Below, one piece after another: positions 43,549 to 54,512 of a DNA stretch of 64,000 nt; within the stretch, counting starts at the first letter, position 1; every line of letters starts with the position of its first letter. The notes under the pieces are model-generated. The model saw only the letters and a program-made list of their open reading frames with translations, was not told where the DNA came from and did not search any database. The DNA lies in assembly GCF_004214795.1 (NCBI RefSeq), contig NZ_CP035928.1, forward strand, positions 186,001 to 250,000, written 5' to 3'. Source of the DNA: Malaciobacter pacificus. GTDB lineage: Bacteria; Campylobacterota; Campylobacteria; Campylobacterales; Arcobacteraceae. Made by a program: the position numbers and the translations under genes.

Positions 43549-44220
43549 ATGAAAATTTCAGTATTACAATTTCCTGGAACAAACTGTGAATATGATACAA
43601 AGTATGCATTTGAAAAAATTGGTGCTGATGTTGAAATAATTTGGCATAAAGATAAAAGTATTCCAGCAGATACTGACCTTTTAGTAATTCCTGGTGGATT
43701 TTCATACGGAGATTATTTAAGAAGTGGTGCAATTGCAAGGTTTGCAAATGTTATGAATTCTGTTCAAGAATATGCTGCTAATGGTGGTAAGGTTCTAGGT
43801 ATTTGTAATGGATTTCAGATTTTGTTAGAAGCAGGTTTATTACCTGGTGCCATGAAAAGAAATGATTCTTTACATTTTATATCTAAATATAATCACTTAA
43901 AAGTAATTTCAAATGATAATACATTTTTATCTTTAATGAAAAAAGATGAAGTTGTTAATATTCCAGTTGCACACCACGATGGAAACTACTTTATAGATAA
44001 TAAAGGATTAAGAGAGTTAGAAGAAAATGATCAAATTCTTTTAAAATATTGTGATGAAAATGGAGAGTTAGAGAACTTAAATGGTTCAGTTGCAAATATT
44101 GCAGGTATTTGTAATAGTGAACGAAATGTTTTTGGTTTAATGCCTCATCCAGAAAGAGCAATGGAAGAACTTTTAGGTTGTGATGATGGTGTTAGAATGC
44201 TTAAAGGTTTTTTACAATAA
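43549..44220 (+). CDS. purQ: FGAM synthase glutaminase subunit PurQ
   Basis: Class I glutamine amidotransferase releasing ammonia for PurL. 223 residues. The nucleophile Cys is in VLGICNGFQILLEAGLLPGA and the catalytic His/Glu pair in GLMPHPERAMEE; the start is MKISVLQFPGTNCEYD. It starts one base after the purS stop. A strong terminator overlaps its stop codon. Confidence 0.97.
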   Translation: MKISVLQFPGTNCEYDTKYAFEKIGADVEIIWHKDKSIPADTDLLVIPGGFSYGDYLRSGAIARFANVMNSVQEYAANGGKVLGICNGFQILLEAGLLPGAMKRNDSLHFISKYNHLKVISNDNTFLSLMKKDEVVNIPVAHHDGNYFIDNKGLRELEENDQILLKYCDENGELENLNGSVANIAGICNSERNVFGLMPHPERAMEELLGCDDGVRMLKGFLQ

Positions 44221-44242
44221 AGAGATAGATTACTATCTCTTT
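44219..44242 (+). terminator. Terminator of the purine cluster
   Basis: Ten-base stem AAAGAGATAG / CTATCTCTTT with loop ATTA, starting within the purQ stop codon and ending in T. Confidence 0.85.
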
Positions 44243-44255
44243 TAAAAGTTTATTT

Positions 44256-45326
44256 ATGAAAAAACTACTTATATCAATAGTCTTACTTAATCTTTTTTTA
44301 TCAGTTAATTTATTTGCTGCTAAAAATTTGTATCTTTCTTATAAAAGTATTCCTAAAAAAGTTTATAAAAATCAAAGATTTGAAGTTGTTGTTAAAGCTT
44401 TAATTACTACAAATAACTTTGATTCCTTATCAAGTTCATTTTCAACTGGAAAAAATATTAAATTATTAAACCCTAATAGTTCATGGACAAAAGTATCAAA
44501 TGATATATATGAAAATAGGTATATATTCAAAATAAATGAGGGTGATTTCACTTTACCAAAAATTACAACTAAGTTACTAAAAGGTTCAACAACAATTGAT
44601 ATAAGTAGTTTAGGTGTTCCTAATATTGCTTATTCTGATATCGCCGTAGGTGATAGCAGATTTTCTGGTATTATTGCAGATGAATTGGTTTTAAAAGCTT
44701 ACAAGACGAAACAATATAATAACAATGATGCTCTAACAATTGTAGATATTGAAGGAATCAATTCAAACTTAGAAAACTTTAAAATTGATGGTGCCCTAGA
44801 ACAAGGTATCTCAGATCTTAAAGATAATTATACTAACCAAAACTTAGTATACTATTTTGTTACACCAGTTCATGAAAAAAAAGTTGTAATAACATATCAT
44901 AATACAAAACTAAAAAGTTTTAAAGAGATAACTATTCCTTTAGTTTTACAAAATGAACTTGTAAGTACTCAAACAGATTTAAATCCAAATGATTCAAGTT
45001 TTGAGAAATATAAAAAGATTGCAGTAGCACTCTTATTTTTAATCGCTTTAGCACTTTATATTTGGAAGCGAAAGAAGTTCTTATTAGTAATTACAATAAT
45101 CTTATTTATAATTAGTGCAATTTATTTAATGCCAAATCAAACAGGTACAGTAAAAAAAGACTCTTATATTTATATATTACCGACAAAAAACTCTACAATT
45201 TTCTTTAAATTAGATAGTGCTCAAAAAGTTGAAAAACTACAAAAAAGAAATGGTTTTATAAAGGTTATAGGAATTGATAATAAATTTATTGGTTGGGTAA
45301 AGGAAGAAAGTTTTGGCAAGAATTAG
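44256..45326 (+). CDS. Exported protein with two membrane segments, BatD-like layout
   Basis: 356 residues. Signal peptide MKKLLISIVLLNLFLSVNLFA, a large beta-rich extracytoplasmic region (IPKKVYKNQRFEVVVKALIT, FKINEGDFTLPKITTKLL) that resembles the Bat/oxygen-tolerance proteins, two adjacent membrane segments (about 257-272 and 277-293), then a C-terminal SH3-like tail with YILPTKNSTIFFKL and FIKVIGIDNKFIGWVKEE. The family call is tentative; the layout is clear. It overlaps the plsC start by 14 bases and so leads a plsC-crcB unit. Confidence 0.7.
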   Translation: MKKLLISIVLLNLFLSVNLFAAKNLYLSYKSIPKKVYKNQRFEVVVKALITTNNFDSLSSSFSTGKNIKLLNPNSSWTKVSNDIYENRYIFKINEGDFTLPKITTKLLKGSTTIDISSLGVPNIAYSDIAVGDSRFSGIIADELVLKAYKTKQYNNNDALTIVDIEGINSNLENFKIDGALEQGISDLKDNYTNQNLVYYFVTPVHEKKVVITYHNTKLKSFKEITIPLVLQNELVSTQTDLNPNDSSFEKYKKIAVALLFLIALALYIWKRKKFLLVITIILFIISAIYLMPNQTGTVKKDSYIYILPTKNSTIFFKLDSAQKVEKLQKRNGFIKVIGIDNKFIGWVKEESFGKN

Positions 45327-45999
45327 AGGAATTATACTTTTCATACAATTTTCAATTACTGTTGCAATTACAGTAGTTGCAATGTATTTATTTAGAAATC
45401 ATACACATAAAGTAATAAAACTTTGGATGAAATTTCAAATGAAAGTTTTGGGAATTGATCTTCAAATCGAGGGTAAATTAGATGAGTCATGTGATATGGT
45501 TATAATGAATCATCAATCTTTATTAGATATTATTGTTATGGAGTATATTCACTCAAGAGATTTAGCTTGGGTTGCAAAAAAAGAGATAACAGACTTATTC
45601 TTTTTTGGTCATATTATTAAAGCCCCAAGAATGATTAGTATTGATAGAGAAAATAAAGCTGGAATTATTACACTTTTAAAAGAGACTAAGGATAGATTAG
45701 ACAAAGGTAGACCAATTGCAATGTTCCCTGAAGGAACGAGAAGTGATGGTACAAAGATGCTAAGCTTTAAAGCAGGGGCAAAAATGGTTGCAAATAAGCA
45801 TAAACTAAAAGTACAACCAGCAATTTTATTTAATACTAGGAATATTGTTGATTCAAAAGCACTAAAAGCAAGTCCTGGTGTTGTAAAAGTTGTATTTTTA
45901 GACCCTGTTCAAGCTGATAAATCAACAGATTGGTTTGAGCAAACAGAGATTAAAATGAACGAAGCTTTTAATAAAGAATATAAAAACTATGTCTCTTAG
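45313..45999 (+). CDS. plsC: 1-acyl-sn-glycerol-3-phosphate acyltransferase
   Basis: Adds the second acyl chain to make phosphatidic acid, the substrate of CdsA. 228 residues. N-terminal membrane segment, then the acyltransferase motifs: NHQSLLDI (HX4D), the MISIDREN block and FPEGTRSDG. TTG start at 45313 with AGGAAGAAAG just upstream. Overlaps both neighbours (14 and 11 bases), indicating translational coupling. Confidence 0.94.
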   Translation: MARIRGIILFIQFSITVAITVVAMYLFRNHTHKVIKLWMKFQMKVLGIDLQIEGKLDESCDMVIMNHQSLLDIIVMEYIHSRDLAWVAKKEITDLFFFGHIIKAPRMISIDRENKAGIITLLKETKDRLDKGRPIAMFPEGTRSDGTKMLSFKAGAKMVANKHKLKVQPAILFNTRNIVDSKALKASPGVVKVVFLDPVQADKSTDWFEQTEIKMNEAFNKEYKNYVS

Positions 46000-46375
46000 C
46001 TGGCAAACTATTCTAGCAATTGGTCTTGGAGGATTTTTAGGAGCAATTGCAAGAGCATATAGTGTTCATATTACAAATAAATATATCCCATTAGAATTTC
46101 CAATAGGTATTTTATTAGTAAATGTTATAGGTTCATTTATTATTGGTATGTTGTTTGCTTATTTTTCTCATGTTAGTGTGGAAGATACTACAAAAGCTTT
46201 TTTAACTACAGGTTTTTTAGGTGCACTAACAACTTACTCAACTTTTGCAATAGAGTCATATCTATTATTTGGAACTTCTATTTATTTAGCAATTTCAAAT
46301 ATGGCTTTAAATCTATTTGGTACAGTATTAGCAGCTGGCACTGGATATAAACTTATTCAATTTTTTATAAGATAA
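45989..46375 (+). CDS. crcB: Fluoride exporter CrcB
   Basis: Dual-topology fluoride channel (Fluc), 128 residues and four membrane segments. Landmarks are GGFLGAIARAYSVHIT, the GILLVNVIGSFIIGML segment with the channel Asn, and GFLGALTTYSTFAIES. It overlaps plsC by 11 bases. I do not see a fluoride riboswitch before it, consistent with its embedding in an operon. Confidence 0.95.
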   Translation: MSLSWQTILAIGLGGFLGAIARAYSVHITNKYIPLEFPIGILLVNVIGSFIIGMLFAYFSHVSVEDTTKAFLTTGFLGALTTYSTFAIESYLLFGTSIYLAISNMALNLFGTVLAAGTGYKLIQFFIR

Positions 46376-46406
46376 CTCACAAAAAAAATTTTAAGCATTA
46401 AGTAGT

Positions 46407-46412
46407 TATAAT
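46407..46412 (+). promoter_or_regulatory. -10 element upstream of tatA
   Basis: TATAAT in GTTATAATAATTAC, 32 bases before the tatA ATG, in a 68-base gap after crcB. Confidence 0.45.
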
Positions 46413-46443
46413 AATTACTAAAAATTAAACTTAAGGATGACTC

Positions 46444-46674
46444 ATGGGTATGCCAGGTGGTATGGAATGGATTTTAATTGCATTAGTGGTGTTATTACTA
46501 TTTGGTGGTAAGAAAATACCAGAATTAGCAAAAGGTTTAGGTTCTGGAATCAAGAACTTTAAAAAAGCAGTTAAAGATGATGAAGATGAAGTTGCAGAAA
46601 ACAAAAAAGCTGAAGAGTTAGATAAAAAAACTGAAGCTACAACTTCTGAAAAAAACGATACAAAAACAGTATAA
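46444..46674 (+). CDS. tatA: Sec-independent protein translocase subunit TatA
   Basis: Pore-forming component of the Tat pathway, 76 residues. One membrane segment ([20 protein letters not shown]) with the conserved Phe-Gly hinge, an amphipathic helix [20 protein letters not shown] and an acidic tail. TatC is not in this window. It would export, among others, the two twin-arginine SQR proteins encoded at 10283 and 12109. AAGGATG precedes the ATG. argS follows 9 bases later. Confidence 0.95.
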   Translation: MGMPGGMEWILIALVVLLLFGGKKIPELAKGLGSGIKNFKKAVKDDEDEVAENKKAEELDKKTEATTSEKNDTKTV

Positions 46675-46683
46675 GAGATAATA

Positions 46684-48273
46684 TTGCAAAATTTAGTTAA
46701 AAATTATATTGAAAAAATATTAGAAACTAGTGTAGTTTTAGAAAAACCAAAAGATGTATCTTTAGGACACTACGCGACTCCTATTGCTTTTTCACTTGCA
46801 AAAGAGTTTAGAAAATCTCCAATGGTTATTGCTGAAGAATTAGCAAAAAAATTTGAAGAGTCATCAATGTTTGAAAAAGTTGAAGCTGTAAAAGGGTTCA
46901 TTAATTTTAAACTATCAAATAAGTTTTTAGAAGAATTAGTTGATGAGTCTTTAAAAAATGAAGCTGATTTTGCAAAAGGTGAAACAAAAGAAGAAAAAAT
47001 TCTTTTAGAGTATGTTTCAGCTAATCCTACAGGTCCTTTACATATTGGACATGCAAGAGGTGCAATCAATGGTGATGCAATAGCTAGAGTTGGTAGACAT
47101 TTAGGTTTTGATATTACAACTGAGTATTATATTAATGATGCTGGTGCTCAAATGGATTTACTAGGACTTTCTGTATCACTTGCTGCAAGAGAGTTTATTT
47201 TAGGTGAAGATGTACAATATCCAGAAACTTATTATAGAGGTGAATATTTAATTGATATTGCTAAAGTGGTAATTGATAAGTTTGGTAAAGAAATTATCTA
47301 TGATGAATCAAAATTTAAAGAGATAGCATTTTTTGCAAAAGATATTGTTATGGATATCATTGTAAAAGATTTAAAAGATTTAGGTGTAGAGTTTGATAAC
47401 TTTGTGTCTGAAAAGTCTTTATATGATAAATGGGATGAAATCAGAACTATTTTAGAAGAAAATGGTTCTTTATATGAAAAAGATGATAAGGTTTATCTAA
47501 AATCTACTCAGTATGGAGATGATTCTGATAGAGTTGTTGTAAGAGATAATGGAATCCCAACTTATTTAGCAGGTGATATTATATATCACAAAAATAAATA
47601 TGATAGACCATATGATAAATATATAAATATTTGGGGTGCAGACCACCATGGATATATTGCAAGAGTTAAAGCTGCAATTAAATTTTGTGGAAATGATTCA
47701 GGTAAATTAGAAGTTCTTTTATCTCAGATGGTACAACTACTAAAAGGTGGTGAACCATATAAAATGAGTAAAAGAGCTGGTAATGTTATTTTAATGTCAG
47801 ATATTACAGAAGAAATAGGTGCAGATGCATTAAGATTTATTTTCTTAACAAGAAAGAGTGATACTCACTTAGAATTTGATATTGATATGTTAAAAAATCA
47901 AGACTCTTCAAATCCAATATTTTATATTAATTATGCACATGCAAGAATTAATCAAGTATTTAATAAAGCTGAATTATCTCAAAATGATGTATTAAATGAA
48001 AGTTTTGAAAACTTAAATCAAGATGGTTTAAACTTAGTATATGAATCATTATTATTACAATCAGTTTTAAATGAAGCATTTACAAAAAGAGAGATGCAAA
48101 AAATTACTGACTATTTATATTCATTAGCATCATCAGTTCATAAATTCTACAATGAATATAAAATCATTGGAAGTGATGAACAAAATAGACATCTAAAAGT
48201 TTTAAGTATGGCTGCACTTAGTATTAGAACAGGATTAAATATTTTAGGAATAAAAGCTAAGGAGGTAATGTAA
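46684..48273 (+). CDS. argS: Arginyl-tRNA synthetase
   Basis: Class I synthetase, 529 residues. N-terminal tRNA-recognition domain, HIGH motif in ANPTGPLHIGHARGAING, KMSK motif in PYKMSKRAGNVILMSD and the DALR anticodon-binding end (FYNEYKIIGSD). TTG start at 46684 (MQNLVKNYIEK) with AGAGATAAT upstream. Its stop TAA overlaps the ATG of a 39-residue membrane-protein gene. Confidence 0.97.
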   Translation: MQNLVKNYIEKILETSVVLEKPKDVSLGHYATPIAFSLAKEFRKSPMVIAEELAKKFEESSMFEKVEAVKGFINFKLSNKFLEELVDESLKNEADFAKGETKEEKILLEYVSANPTGPLHIGHARGAINGDAIARVGRHLGFDITTEYYINDAGAQMDLLGLSVSLAAREFILGEDVQYPETYYRGEYLIDIAKVVIDKFGKEIIYDESKFKEIAFFAKDIVMDIIVKDLKDLGVEFDNFVSEKSLYDKWDEIRTILEENGSLYEKDDKVYLKSTQYGDDSDRVVVRDNGIPTYLAGDIIYHKNKYDRPYDKYINIWGADHHGYIARVKAAIKFCGNDSGKLEVLLSQMVQLLKGGEPYKMSKRAGNVILMSDITEEIGADALRFIFLTRKSDTHLEFDIDMLKNQDSSNPIFYINYAHARINQVFNKAELSQNDVLNESFENLNQDGLNLVYESLLLQSVLNEAFTKREMQKITDYLYSLASSVHKFYNEYKIIGSDEQNRHLKVLSMAALSIRTGLNILGIKAKEVM

Positions 48274-48392
48274 TGAAATGGGCAATAATTGTATTAGCAC
48301 TAATTGTTGGTTACGCTATTTGGACAGGTAATATGGGTGGTGCAAAAGATGCAGCATCTAATTACAATAAAGTTTTAAGACCAGGGCAATAA
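48273..48392 (+). CDS. 39-residue single-TM small protein
   Basis: The frame reads MKWAIIVLALIVGYAIWTGN then MGGAKDAASNYNKVLRPGQ. It has one membrane segment and a short soluble tail. A full GGAGG lies at 48261-48265 inside the argS end, 7 bases before the ATG, and the ATG overlaps the argS stop codon (TAATG), so translation is expected. Too short for most gene finders. Not recognised; function unknown. Confidence 0.7.
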   Translation: MKWAIIVLALIVGYAIWTGNMGGAKDAASNYNKVLRPGQ

Positions 48393-48406
48393 AGTTTAAA
48401 CTTTAT
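48389..48406. terminator. 18-base palindrome between convergent genes
   Basis: ATAAAGTTTAAACTTTAT, a perfect palindrome covering the stop codons of the 39-residue gene and of rsfS. It could act as a compact terminator on both strands, though it lacks G+C in the stem. Confidence 0.45.
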
Positions 48407-48726
48407 GCTCTGTTATCTAACTCACTTAAGAACTCTTCTAGTGAGTATTTTTCTCTATGACCTTCACTCATTAAGTGAATAAATACATCACCTAAATCAC
48501 AAATTGTCCAGTTATCATCTTCTTCAACTCTAATAAACTCTTCACCAAGTGGTTTTAAATCGTTTTTTAAATAAGTTAAAAGTGCAATACCATGTTTTGC
48601 GTTTAATGTTGTAGCAATAACTACATAATCAACAATATAGTCTTTTTCTTTTAAATCAATTATCTCAATATTCTCTGCTTTTTTTTCATCTAGAATATCT
48701 CTAATTTTTTCTATTCTTTTATCCAA
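48403..48726 (-). CDS. rsfS: Ribosomal silencing factor RsfS
   Basis: Binds L14 on the 50S subunit and blocks subunit joining in stationary phase. 107 residues, with the Iojap pattern AENIEIIDLKEKDYIVDYVV, FIRVEEDDNWTICDLGDVFI and HLMSEGHREKYSLEEF. TTG start at 48726. It is 18 bases downstream of nadD on the same strand, the classic nadD-rsfS pairing. Confidence 0.95.
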   Translation of the reverse strand: MDKRIEKIRDILDEKKAENIEIIDLKEKDYIVDYVVIATTLNAKHGIALLTYLKNDLKPLGEEFIRVEEDDNWTICDLGDVFIHLMSEGHREKYSLEEFLSELDNRA

Positions 48727-48744
48727 AAGTTTTTACCTTTATTT

Positions 48745-49281
48745 TTAGTTTTCAAGATCTAAAATCTCTTTTTTTATCTCATTTGGAATATAGTTTAAAT
48801 CTAGTTTTTCCCTTAATTGAGAAGAACTAATATTTATATCTATATTGAGTGTTTGATATTCACTACATTTTTGTAAATCATAACCACTTCTAGTTGCAAC
48901 AACAAACTCAACTAATGATTTAAGCTCCTCAATACTATGCCACTTATCTAAAGATTCTATATTATCTGCACCTATAATAAAATATATTTTTGATGCCTTA
49001 TATTTCTCTTTTAGATATTTAACTGTCTCAATAGAGTACGTTGGTCTATTTTTGTTGATTTCATAGTCGCATATTTGAACATTTGAAAAATTTTTAAAAA
49101 CTTTTTTTAAAAGTTCATATCTAGTTTTTGGTTCAATTTTAAAACTATTTTTAAAAGGGTTTAAGTATGTAGGAACTACAAAAAATTTATCAATTTTTAG
49201 TTTTTCTAGTGCATTATTTACAATAGCAACATGTGCTAAATGAATAGGGTCAAAACTGCCACCAAATATCGCTATATGCAC
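48745..49281 (-). CDS. nadD: Nicotinate-nucleotide adenylyltransferase
   Basis: Makes nicotinate adenine dinucleotide, the precursor of NAD. 178 residues. ATP-binding start MHIAIFGGSFDPIHLAHVAI, substrate region VVPTYLNPFK, and the ISSSQLREK motif near the C terminus. GTG start at 49281. It is divergent from gap with a 91-base spacer. Confidence 0.95.
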   Translation of the reverse strand: MHIAIFGGSFDPIHLAHVAIVNNALEKLKIDKFFVVPTYLNPFKNSFKIEPKTRYELLKKVFKNFSNVQICDYEINKNRPTYSIETVKYLKEKYKASKIYFIIGADNIESLDKWHSIEELKSLVEFVVATRSGYDLQKCSEYQTLNIDINISSSQLREKLDLNYIPNEIKKEILDLEN

Positions 49282-49372
49282 TTACTTAAAACCTTTTCAA
49301 ATATACTTAAATAATATTATAGCAATTTTTCGATAAAATATCTACCATTAGATTTACAATAAAGGGAAAAGT

Positions 49373-50368
49373 ATGGCTGTAAAAGTTGCAATAAACGGTT
49401 TAGGAAGAATTGGAAGATGTGTTGCAAGAATTGTTGCAAGTAGAGAGGATGTAGAATTAGTTGCAGTAAATGCAAGTGGAAGTGATGAAATGCTTCAATA
49501 CAACCTAAGATATGACACAGTACATGGACCTAAACAAGATATTAAAGTTGAAGACGGATATCTTTATATTGGAAATAATAAAGCTAAGATTTTAAGCGAA
49601 AGAGAAACTTCTAAAATTGATTTTGCTAGTTATGGTGCAGAGGTTGTTTATGAATGTACAGGAGCATTTTTAACAACTGAATCAGTTCAACCATATATTG
49701 ACAATGGTATTAAAAAAGTAGTAATGAGTGCACCTGCAAAAGATGATACTCCAACATTTGTAATTGGTGCAAATGAAGATACATATGCAGGTGAAGCTAT
49801 TGTATCAAACGCTTCTTGTACAACAAATGGTTTAGCGCCAGTTGCAAGAGTTCTTGATGATGCTTTTGGAATTGAAAAAGGTTTAATGACTACAATTCAC
49901 TCATATACAAGTTCTCAACCAATCTTAGATGGTAAAGATAAAAAAGACCCAAGAAAGGGTAGAGCAGGTGCTACAAACTTAACTCCAGCAAGTACGGGTG
50001 CAGCTAAGGCTATTGGTAAAGTAATGCCTCATTTAAATGGAAAATTAAATGGTCAAGCAATTAGAGTTCCAACTCCAAATGTTTCTTTAGTTGATTTAAC
50101 TGTAACACTTAAAAATGATGTAACTTTAGAAGAAGTAATTTCTGCTTTTAAAACTGCTGCTGAAGGTAATTTAAAAGGTATTTTAGGTGTTGATGAAGAG
50201 TATAGAGTAAGTTCTGACTTTATTGGTGAGTCATTATCAACTGTAGTTCCTGTTGATACTATTCAAGTAATTGAAGGAAATATGGTAAAAGTTTTATCTT
50301 GGTATGACAACGAATGGGGATACTCTACAAGACTTGTAGAAATGGGTATTCACGTAGCAACTAAATAA
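49373..50368 (+). CDS. gap: Glyceraldehyde-3-phosphate dehydrogenase
   Basis: Interconverts glyceraldehyde-3-phosphate and 1,3-bisphosphoglycerate. 331 residues. NAD-binding start VAINGLGRIGRCVARIV, catalytic Cys in SNASCTTNGLAPVARVL, catalytic His in MTTIHSYTSSQ, and WYDNEWGYSTRLVEM near the end. AAAGGGAAA precedes the ATG. It leads gap-pgk-tpiA-fabI, so the triose-phosphate enzymes are expressed with a fatty-acid-synthesis gene. Confidence 0.97.
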   Translation: MAVKVAINGLGRIGRCVARIVASREDVELVAVNASGSDEMLQYNLRYDTVHGPKQDIKVEDGYLYIGNNKAKILSERETSKIDFASYGAEVVYECTGAFLTTESVQPYIDNGIKKVVMSAPAKDDTPTFVIGANEDTYAGEAIVSNASCTTNGLAPVARVLDDAFGIEKGLMTTIHSYTSSQPILDGKDKKDPRKGRAGATNLTPASTGAAKAIGKVMPHLNGKLNGQAIRVPTPNVSLVDLTVTLKNDVTLEEVISAFKTAAEGNLKGILGVDEEYRVSSDFIGESLSTVVPVDTIQVIEGNMVKVLSWYDNEWGYSTRLVEMGIHVATK

Positions 50369-50389
50369 TTCTAGGTTTAAGGAAACAAT

Positions 50390-51586
50390 TTGAAATTACA
50401 AGAAATTAAAAATATCGATATTAGTGGTAAAAAAGTATTTATTAGATGTGACTTTAATGTACCAATGGATGAATATAGAAATATCACTGATGATAGAAGA
50501 ATTAGAAGTGCATTAAATACAATTAGATATTGTATTGATAATGATTGTTCAATTATTTTAGCATCGCACTTTGGTAGACCAAAAAATGGTTTTGAAGAGG
50601 AGTTTTCACTACAACCAATTGCAAAAAGATTACATACTTTATTAAAACAAGAGATTCAAATGGCTCCTGGAATTGTTGATGATGAAACAATGAAAATGGC
50701 TAATGAATTAAAATCTGGTGAGATTTTATTATTAGAAAATATGAGATTTGATGCAGGTGAAACAAAAAATAATGAAGAATTAAGTGCAAAACTAGCTTCA
50801 ATGGCAGAAATTTATGTAAATGATGCATTTGGTGTTTCTCATAGAGCTCACTCTTCAGTTGAAGGTATTGCACAACATTTTGATATTGAGCATAAAGCAG
50901 CAGGATTCTTACTAGCAAAAGAGATTAAATTCTTTCACCATATTGTTCATAATCCAAAAAGACCATTTGTATCAATTGTTGGTGGTTCTAAAGTTTCTGG
51001 AAAATTAGAAGCTCTTTATAATCTTGTACCAAAAGTTGATAAAATCTTAATTGGTGGAGGAATGGCATTTACATTCTTAAAAGCATTAGGACATGAAATT
51101 GGTAATTCATTAGTTGAAGATGATTTAATTCCTGAAGCAATTAAAATTATGGATGAAGCAAAAGAATTGGGTGTAAAACTTTATTTACCTGTTGATGTTG
51201 TTGCAGCAGAAGCTTTTGATGCTGAAGCTATTGCAAAACATGTAACAGTTCAAGAGATTCCTAAAAATTGGATGGGATTAGATATTGGTCCAGCTTCAGC
51301 TCAACTTTTCTCTCTTGCCCTTAGAGATGCAAATACTATTTTATGGAACGGACCAATGGGTGTTTATGAAATGGATAAGTTTGCAAAAGGAAGTACAAAA
51401 ATTTCTCATGCAGTTGCAAGTTCATTTGCTACAACAGTAGTTGGTGGTGGAGATACGGCAGATTTAGTTAGAGTAACTGGTGATGAAGATGAAATGACAT
51501 TTATCTCTACTGGTGGTGGAGCTTCTTTAGAGTTAATTGAAGGAAAAGTTTTACCAGGTGTAAAAGCCTTAGTAATTGAGGAATAA
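50390..51586 (+). CDS. pgk: Phosphoglycerate kinase
   Basis: Transfers phosphate between 1,3-bisphosphoglycerate and ADP. 398 residues. It has [19 protein letters not shown], the substrate-binding [41 protein letters not shown] and the closing [11 protein letters not shown] ... [18 protein letters not shown] start at 50390 with AAGGAAA 6 bases before it. It lies 21 bases after gap and 3 bases before tpiA. Confidence 0.97.
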   Translation: MKLQEIKNIDISGKKVFIRCDFNVPMDEYRNITDDRRIRSALNTIRYCIDNDCSIILASHFGRPKNGFEEEFSLQPIAKRLHTLLKQEIQMAPGIVDDETMKMANELKSGEILLLENMRFDAGETKNNEELSAKLASMAEIYVNDAFGVSHRAHSSVEGIAQHFDIEHKAAGFLLAKEIKFFHHIVHNPKRPFVSIVGGSKVSGKLEALYNLVPKVDKILIGGGMAFTFLKALGHEIGNSLVEDDLIPEAIKIMDEAKELGVKLYLPVDVVAAEAFDAEAIAKHVTVQEIPKNWMGLDIGPASAQLFSLALRDANTILWNGPMGVYEMDKFAKGSTKISHAVASSFATTVVGGGDTADLVRVTGDEDEMTFISTGGGASLELIEGKVLPGVKALVIEE

Positions 51587-51589
51587 TTA

Positions 51590-53165
<1,576 letters not shown>

Positions 53166-53204
53166 GAGATGATGGTTGTAACGAATGTGAAGCCATCATG
53201 TCTG
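53166..53204 (+). ncRNA. GC-rich hairpin between fabI and lysA, possible structured RNA
   Basis: Right after the nested terminator, GATGATGG (53168-53175) pairs with CCATCAT (53193-53199), extended by GA / TC outside one mismatch, with a 17-base loop. The stretch 53155-53210 is markedly richer in G+C than any other spacer here. Together with the nested terminator it makes a multi-stem fold of about 100 bases; no known RNA family is recognised. The remaining spacer to lysA (53211-53288) is AT-rich and presumably carries the lysA promoter. Confidence 0.4.
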
Positions 53205-53288
53205 AGACTGATAAATAATTCTATCAAAAACTTTAATTTAGAATTTATGGAATTTTAAATTAAAATTTTAAAATATTATAGGAAAGAA

Positions 53289-54497
53289 ATGAGTATTAAT
53301 TTTAAAGAATTAGCAAATAAATATCAAACACCATATTATGTATATGATTTTGACCATATAACAGCACAATACAACGAGTTAAAGGGTGCCTTTAAAGCAA
53401 GAAAATCTCTTGTTGCATATGCAGTTAAAGCAAACTCGAACTTATCAGTAATTAAGCATTTAGCATCATTAGGTGCAGGAGCTGATTGTGTAAGTATTGG
53501 TGAAGTAAAAAGAGCATTAAAAGTTGGAATTGCTCCATATAAAATCATTTTCTCAGGTGTTGGGAAAATTGATTCTGAAATAAAAGAAGCATTAGAACTT
53601 GGTATTTTAATGATTAATGTTGAATCAGATGCAGAATTACAAAGAGTAGAAGCAATTGCAAAAGAGTTAGATGTTGTTGCAAGAATTTCAATTAGAGTTA
53701 ATCCAAATATTGACCCAAAAACTCATCCTTATATTTCAACAGGATTACATGAGAATAAATTTGGAGTGGATATTGATACAGCAAAAAGAATGTATATCCA
53801 ATGTAAAAACTCTGAAAACTTAGATCCTCAAGGTATTCACTGTCATATTGGTTCTCAGCTAACTGAACTTGAACCAATTAAAGAATCAGTAAAGATTGTT
53901 GCTGATTTAGTTAGAAACTTAAAAGCAATAAAAATTGAACTATCTTTTATGGATATTGGTGGTGGATTAGGTATTGTTTATGATGATGAAAAATTAATTG
54001 ATACAAATGAATATGCACAATCAGTTTTAGAAACAATGTTTGGTTTAGATATTACAATTATTTGTGAACCAGGTAGATTCTTAGTAGGAAACTGTGGTAC
54101 TTTTGTAACTAAAGTTTTATATGAAAAAGTAAATGGGAATAAAAGATTTGTTATTGTTGATGGTGCTATGAATGACTTAATTAGACCAAGTTTATACAAC
54201 GCATATCATAAAATTGAAGTTTTAAATGATAATAAAGAGTTTAGTGATTGTAATTTAGTGGGTCCTGTTTGTGAAAGTGGTGACTTCTTTGCTAAAAATA
54301 TAGATTTACCAAAAACAGAACATAATGACTTAATTGCAATTTATTCTGCTGGGGCTTATGGATTTACAATGGCAAGTAACTATAACACAAGAGGGAAAGT
54401 TGCGGAAATTGCAGTAGAAAATGGTGTAGATAGATTAATTAGAAAAAGAGAAACTTTTGAAGATTTAATTGCTTTAGAAGAAGAGTTTTTAAAATAA
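53289..54497 (+). CDS. lysA: Diaminopimelate decarboxylase
   Basis: PLP enzyme making lysine from meso-diaminopimelate. 402 residues. The PLP Lys is in SLVAYAVKANSNLSVIKHLA; GIHCHIGSQL, MDIGGGLGIVY, EPGRFLVGNCG and the dimer-partner Cys in LVGPVCESGDFFA are all present. AGGAAAGAA precedes the ATG. It leads lysA-pheA-hisC-dxs, all on the plus strand with small gaps. Confidence 0.96.
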   Translation: MSINFKELANKYQTPYYVYDFDHITAQYNELKGAFKARKSLVAYAVKANSNLSVIKHLASLGAGADCVSIGEVKRALKVGIAPYKIIFSGVGKIDSEIKEALELGILMINVESDAELQRVEAIAKELDVVARISIRVNPNIDPKTHPYISTGLHENKFGVDIDTAKRMYIQCKNSENLDPQGIHCHIGSQLTELEPIKESVKIVADLVRNLKAIKIELSFMDIGGGLGIVYDDEKLIDTNEYAQSVLETMFGLDITIICEPGRFLVGNCGTFVTKVLYEKVNGNKRFVIVDGAMNDLIRPSLYNAYHKIEVLNDNKEFSDCNLVGPVCESGDFFAKNIDLPKTEHNDLIAIYSAGAYGFTMASNYNTRGKVAEIAVENGVDRLIRKRETFEDLIALEEEFLK

Positions 54498-54512
54498 ATT
54501 AGAAGGTCTTTT

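Noticed and set aside
53196-53215. CTGAGA ... CTGAT resembling a thiamine-pyrophosphate riboswitch
   Set aside because: The other conserved TPP elements (GGGGUGC and the closing GCGUAGGGA region) are absent and the next gene is lysA, not a thiamine gene.
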